From positions 55,609,322 through 55,673,321 of the forward strand of contig OY978528.1 in the NCBI GenBank assembly GCA_963854835.1: a DNA stretch of 64,000 nucleotides. Direction: 5' to 3'. Positions 58,950 to 64,000 of this stretch are shown piece after piece; positions within the stretch are counted from its first letter, which is position 1; each line of letters begins with the position of its first letter. The DNA is from Megamerina dolium. Lineage: Eukaryota > Arthropoda > Insecta > Diptera > Megamerinidae. The notes beneath the pieces were generated by a model. The model was not told where the DNA came from. It saw nothing but the letters and a program-made list of their open reading frames with translations, and did no database searches. The position numbers were made by a program, and so were the translations under genes.

Positions 58950-59165
58950 AACATTTTCTTTATTTTCATCTTTATCTTTGCCTTTGCGTTTATATCTAGC
59001 TTTACCTTAATCTTTATCTTTACATTTTTCTTTATCTTCTTCTTTAACTTTATATTTTTCTTTATCTTTATCTCTATCTTCATATCTATCTTTATCTCTA
59101 TCTTTATTTTGATCACTATCATTATCTGCATATTTATCTTTATCTATATTTTCTTATATTTCTCT
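58950..59165. repeat. Imperfect (CTTTAT)n tract
   Basis: About 210 bases of CTTTAT/CTTTATCTTTAT and related hexamers. Both strands are open by composition (91 and 70 codons), giving Phe/Ile-rich or Lys/Ile-rich chance frames. Confidence 0.85.
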
Positions 59166-62100
59166 TGCTCGTCATTCTAAAAGCCAGGAAATGAGTACCT
59201 AATAATTTAAAAGCTTTGATCCAACGACGACAATGAATTATAATAGATATTGGGATTTTGGATTACTCGTATGAGTGACAGCTTGTAACAGATCACTATC
59301 ACTGCTTCAAATCACTAGACATACGATAATAAAATATATTCTAATATTAATATGAAGTACGTATAGTACATCTGTTGTCATCTAAATAATGTATATGTCA
59401 CAACACATACATACAATATATTGTAATATGCACAGTAAAGTGTCTCAGATTTATATGGAGAAAGTGAAAATAACCTAAATTTTTTAGTTCCGGTTAACGA
59501 ATGATTCGCTTTGGTCTACACAAGTATGATGTAAATTTTTCTTTAATTTAAAGATTAGTCAACCCAAATTCTGCAAATGAAGAACAAATGTTATTTTGGT
59601 TTTTATTTTTTTAGAATTTTAATTATTGATATTTCAGTCGCAGAGAGATTTCAAGATCAACAAAAATAGGTCCCATAAATAATAATCTTAGCTACCGAAT
59701 GGAGTTAAAAATTATTTTTTTCTGAGTGTACATTTCCCGTATTTTAACATTTCGACTAATACGTTATAGCCGCCTTTTTTTCATCTTTTGATCGTGAAAA
59801 GTTAACTAATATCTCTAAAAGTAATGAGATTATAAGAAAAACAAATTAAAACCTTCTATTCCCCAACATAATGCCTTTAACATATTAAAAAAGAGATATG
59901 CTCCTATAGCACGTGCTTCAAATTAGATGAAATTTGATATGATGCATCTAAAATAATAAAAAATTGCTGTATGTGGAGCTTGAGAAATTTTACTTTAATT
60001 TGAACCACTTTAATGTATCAATATATTAAAATTCATACTCATAATAATATAATGGATATATTGTATGTAGGAGTAGTAGTATCTCAAAAGCACTGACGGT
60101 GGAAACGGGGTGTGGCTGGAAATTTACGATCAAAACATAATTCAATTAATCCTCCTACAAAATTTATTTCACTACATATCACTGCTGTTGATATCATTAT
60201 TATAATAACAATAACGTGTACTAGGTACAACATTCATACTACTAATATTGTGCCATTTGTGTACATATACGATAGTACTTAAATGTATATAAAATGTCTG
60301 TAGATATTTATGGTAATATATTTTAAATGCGTTTTGCGTATGGTAGTAGTATGCATGTTTATGTGGGAGAGTGTGTGGTTTTGTATATATCGTATCACAC
60401 ACATTCAATAAATGAATAAGAGATTCATTAATTTCCTTTGTCGAACAAGCGTACGATTTAAGCATCCTATGCATTTGCATTTTATTTGTACATACAGACA
60501 TATATTCGTGCATATATGGATAAAGTATATGTGTGGAAAAGTATATAAGTGGAACGGTCATGGGCATGCTATACTACATATATATCCATACACGATTACT
60601 CTATATCTATATATGTATAATATATTCCCCTTACTTAAATGCATAAGTAAAACTTCCATACACTACCAGCTGATCCGCCTATTGTATGTTCTGCCACTGC
60701 TGCTGTTGTTCCAAATTCCTACTATGTAAGTGTATGAAACCAATGAAAATTGCATAGATTATTGTTAAAATTATTATTTTATACTTGGAATTGAGAGCAA
60801 CGACAAAGAAGAATAAAAAAAACCCCACATTAAAATTGAATATGTGCAACGTATATAACATAGCACTAACCAGCGATGTATTGTACGAATGATTTCGTAC
60901 AAAAAGATCTAAGATTATTGTTACTCATAGATTTCAAAGACTTTGAACATAACGTTATTTTCATATTTGTTCCAACATACAATTTGCTGATAAGGCATCG
61001 ATATGAAAGGATCTTGGATAAGCTGGAACCTTACAGTTTTTGAGGTTAAAAAAAATTTCCAAGGGTAAAGTGTGAAGTTAAAATTCGAACCATTCTAAAT
61101 ATTTTTATAAAACAAGATCAAAGTTTATTGTTTCTCATAGATATGGAAACCTTGAACATGTGTCTATCCTGAAGTTTGCTGCGCGGTGTAACTTAGTGTT
61201 AAAATATTATCATTAATGAGTTTTGTATACGATGGAAATCTTAGTTCTGTGAGGCTCTGAGCCAAAATATGTTGGAGGTGCAGGAAAGGAACGTGGCGTC
61301 ACAACTGTTGTGGAGTCGAGTGGAGTTTTCATAAATTTTGCTCAAACATAATTCCTCTGCTTCTTATCCATCCCATCATCAAAATGTATAGCAAACCACC
61401 TCAAAATAAACAAATAACCCAATAGTTCCTCAGATTCGTCACTAGATGGGTAAGATGTATTAGCAATTTATTGTTTTTTCATTCGATATTTTTTCCCAAG
61501 GTATTTTCTCAATTCCTTGAAGAAGATAACATACAATTTGATCATAAAAAACATCTAAAATTACTACAAATTTATTTTTTATGTTTTTTGTTTTATGTTG
61601 AAGCAAATCTTAGGACGGGCTTAATACTCTTAAATCTATAAGAACCAATATAGGTGGTTCCACTACTTCACTCTTTGGCAATTGTAATCATAGCACAAAA
61701 AAAGCCCAAAAATTGTTTCAAATTTTAACAATAGCATCCTATTTTTTTCCAATAAAATACATTTGGACATATATATACGTATGTATATGTAGAAATGATA
61801 GGTGCAACCATATGTGCCATTCAAATACATGTCCATATATGTATGTAACTACAGATGTTTTTACATTCACTTTCTCATAGCTATAGTGTATATGTATATG
61901 TATAGCAATAATATTTTTGGAATCGATTTGCAATTATAATGGCACTAAAAAGCCATAAATCCTTCTTGCCATGTCCTACATTAGTTACGCTCGTGCTGTA
62001 TAAGCTTACACTGTCCTCTTAGCTCTTTTGAGCCAAAAAAAAAAAAAAAAAATAGACATTGAAATGAATAGAAATTCCATTTTGTGAATTGTTAAATGAA

Positions 62101-62944
62101 TTGAGTTTGAAGTTTAATGCTCGTGCGAGTAAAAGTTGATATAATATTATTTGGCACAAAGATGTGCTATGCAATGTCTTTATGTATGCAATGAAAATTA
62201 AAATTAAACCTAGGTACTATTTATGGTACAATATATATATGTAAGAATTAGAGAAGATGCTATTCACATTGAACAGAATATGTATATAACATACGATAAG
62301 TACTTATTTTAAAAATACATAAGTGTTGTATCTCGATGAAGAATATTTCAATCAGTTCATCGAAATTAAAAAGGAAATTATTTTTGTCTTCTGCATATGC
62401 ATATGTACAGACGATTTATATTTATTGTCTTGAGATTTTTTTTACCACTTTTTTTTACTACTTATACCAACCTTCAATCCGAAATTAATATATGGTATAT
62501 ACTATATAATACTATATATATGTAGTAAATAATATTGTAGCTACTTTTATAGAAATACTACGGTGATTTATATGAATCAAATGCCAGACAATAAATGACT
62601 TCAATCTTCAGAATATTGTTATGTACCTACATATACTCGTACCTACATACAAGTATTGTGAGATTACTAACAAGCAAATCGCTCTCAATACTCACACTCA
62701 TATACACATGAAGAGAAAAAGAGGTTGAGAGACAAATATTTAGTTACGTGCTTATATAGACGTACGTATTTGAGAATGTTACAAATGCATTAGACTGATT
62801 CTGACTTGTAGAGAATGATTTCAAAATGTTTATTTAATGTCCGTTAATATCATGTAAAAAATATAGTTCGATTTGATGCACCTGTAATTTTTCGTTTCAG
62901 TTATTTTTTTATTGAAACTGCTCAATTTATTAAATAGATTTTCT
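59166..62944. other. AT-rich spacer, no gene seen
   Basis: Contains GTATATGTAC-type words and poly-A runs (for example 62036-62052). Frames at 60172-60861 and 61739 overlap on opposite strands without recognised similarity. Confidence 0.5.
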
Positions 62945-63040
62945 TAATTACAAAATAAAATAAATAAATATTTAGCACTTGTAGGTCCCAAAGTGCCCTT
63001 TAGCCGAGCTTCTCTTTCAGTACTTCCAGTACTTCCTGTT
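62945..63040 (-). mobile_element. SINE 3' fragment
   Basis: The reverse complement reads GAAGCTCGGCTAAAGGGCAC, then TTGGGACCTACAAGTGCTAA and ATATTTATTTATTTTATTTT. This follows the 3' end of the SINE at 14413 (GAAGTTCGGCCAATGAGCCC, CTTTAAGTG, CATATTTATT). Only the last ~90 bases are recognisable. Confidence 0.65.
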
Positions 63041-64000
63041 GCTTCAACAACGCCGTCTGTCAGTAAACACAAATTGAGTTTTATCGGCCCACGTGCTTCT
63101 TAATTTAATTAAACCTTTTTTATTAGCTGAACAAATATTATATTCTTAAGCTAGCTTTGCTGATTTCCGTCTTGTCACCGCTAGGTGCACTACTTGGTAT
63201 TCTACTACCTGCCTTCCGAATAGTATGGGATGAATGTTGAAATAGACTGGGCGCATAAGGCATCACTGAACTGAAAATCAGAAATGTTTTTCGTCATTTA
63301 CGGATCATACAACCATTAATTAATGACAAAAGTTTACATCTCTTGTCCAAAATGTTACCAAAACTCTGTTGACATTTCCTGGTTTCCATCAATAAATGAA
63401 GGTCTTTGAAAATGCATACACTATGAGTTACTTAAGTATCCTGGTTTTTGTATTCAGATGAGTCCAAACTACAATAAAAGATGGAGAAACTGGAAATGAT
63501 GTTTATTGACGAAAAAGCTCAAAACGCCGTTCATTGGTATCTTTCTCAACAATTTTTAAACAGGAATATATACTATAAAATATATGATATTTATCCTAGA
63601 AAGTTTTCGTAAATCGTGTATCGAATACATTTTTGATAATCTAATGGTTACACAAACATTCCTTAATGCTTCAATTTTAAATATATTGTAGAGAATGCCA
63701 TCAAAACCTTTATTCTATTGATTTTTCTAGATTACTACCTAGCAGCAATCACTTTAGTCATTAGTGCTTGTGATTTCAAGCTAATCGATAAATGTTTTAA
63801 CCATTTAGATGTTGTTTCAATGGATTCATAACCATGTCTTCAATTGTCGTCCATACTCCTTCATTCTTCAGTGAGTATGGAGGACATAGATGTCTGCAGA
63901 ATTTGGGTAGAAATAACCGTACATATTTTATTTGCTGAGTATTTTAAAGTAAATGCTTTTCTACTTAAGGGGGTATTCTGGCCTAGAGCCCTACTTTTTG
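63041..64000. other. Spacer with a possible trace of a Tc1-type transposase
   Basis: One frame near 63440-63480 reads WFLYSDESKL, reminiscent of the FSDESKF catalytic block of Tc1 transposases, but stops lie on both sides and the supporting similarity is thin. I do not call a pseudogene here. Confidence 0.25.

Noticed and set aside
58905..59180. 91-codon hydrophobic frame resembling a membrane protein
   Set aside because: It is translated from an imperfect (CTTTAT)n tract. The Phe/Ile composition is an artefact of the simple repeat and the opposite strand is open too.
1..64000. Host gene exons or an intact endogenous viral or LTR element
   Set aside because: No multi-exon protein similarity, no long terminal repeats, and no gag, protease, integrase or envelope-like motifs were seen on either strand. 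Short or fast-evolving exons could still be missed without transcript data.

Overview
The window looks like AT-rich, non-coding DNA from a higher fly. A tephritid fruit fly is my best guess. The guess rests on the many mariner-type transposons, including a DD41D type (the group of the Ceratitis 'rosa' elements), on the ACATACATATGTA-style simple sequence, and on the absence of any bacterial gene organisation. I recognise no host exon, no tRNA or rRNA gene and no CRISPR array. Almost every protein similarity belongs to a decayed transposable element in an intergenic or intronic setting.

Layout. 1-1076: 3' end of a long dispersed repeat (family 'R', copy A). 1.8-2.1 kb: relic of a non-LTR retrotransposon. 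5.0-7.1 kb: a 184-bp tandem repeat split by a 5'-truncated Jockey-like element. 9.5-14.9 kb: two internally deleted copies of one Tc1/mariner (maT-like) element, one carrying a tRNA-derived SINE; between them lie a mariner N-terminal fragment and a short DD41D-type derivative. 17.7-19.0 and 21.3-22.5 kb: two full-length but dead mariners of different lineages, with retrotransposon and SINE scraps between. 25.7-26.9 kb: the best-preserved transposon, a 1,229-bp DD41D element with 31-bp terminal repeats. 27.2-32.6 kb: a SINE and two RNase H-bearing non-LTR relics. 33.0-33.6 kb: second short DD41D derivative. 35.2-37.4 kb: complete copy B of family R. 37.9-40.1 kb: two further mariners side by side. 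42.0-42.8 kb: degenerate ~155-bp array. 44.7-45.3 kb: deleted mellifera-type mariner. 46.0-46.5 kb: unidentified GC-rich island. 48.1-49.9 kb: 5'-truncated RTE-like retrotransposon flanked by ATCGAT-rich inverted sequence. 55.0-58.7 kb: three-layer nest, a mauritiana-type mariner containing R copy C, which contains a Harbinger-type MITE. 58.7-64 kb: AT-rich spacer with a simple-sequence tract and a SINE fragment.

No gene here appears able to make a working product. All transposase and reverse transcriptase frames carry stops, frameshifts or deletions, and several have lost catalytic aspartates. The window's main value is as a record of successive invasions. The features I could not assign to a known family are repeat R, the SINE family, the GC-rich island at 46 kb and the paired degenerate arrays at 24 and 31 kb. 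I did not find a convincing new functional system.
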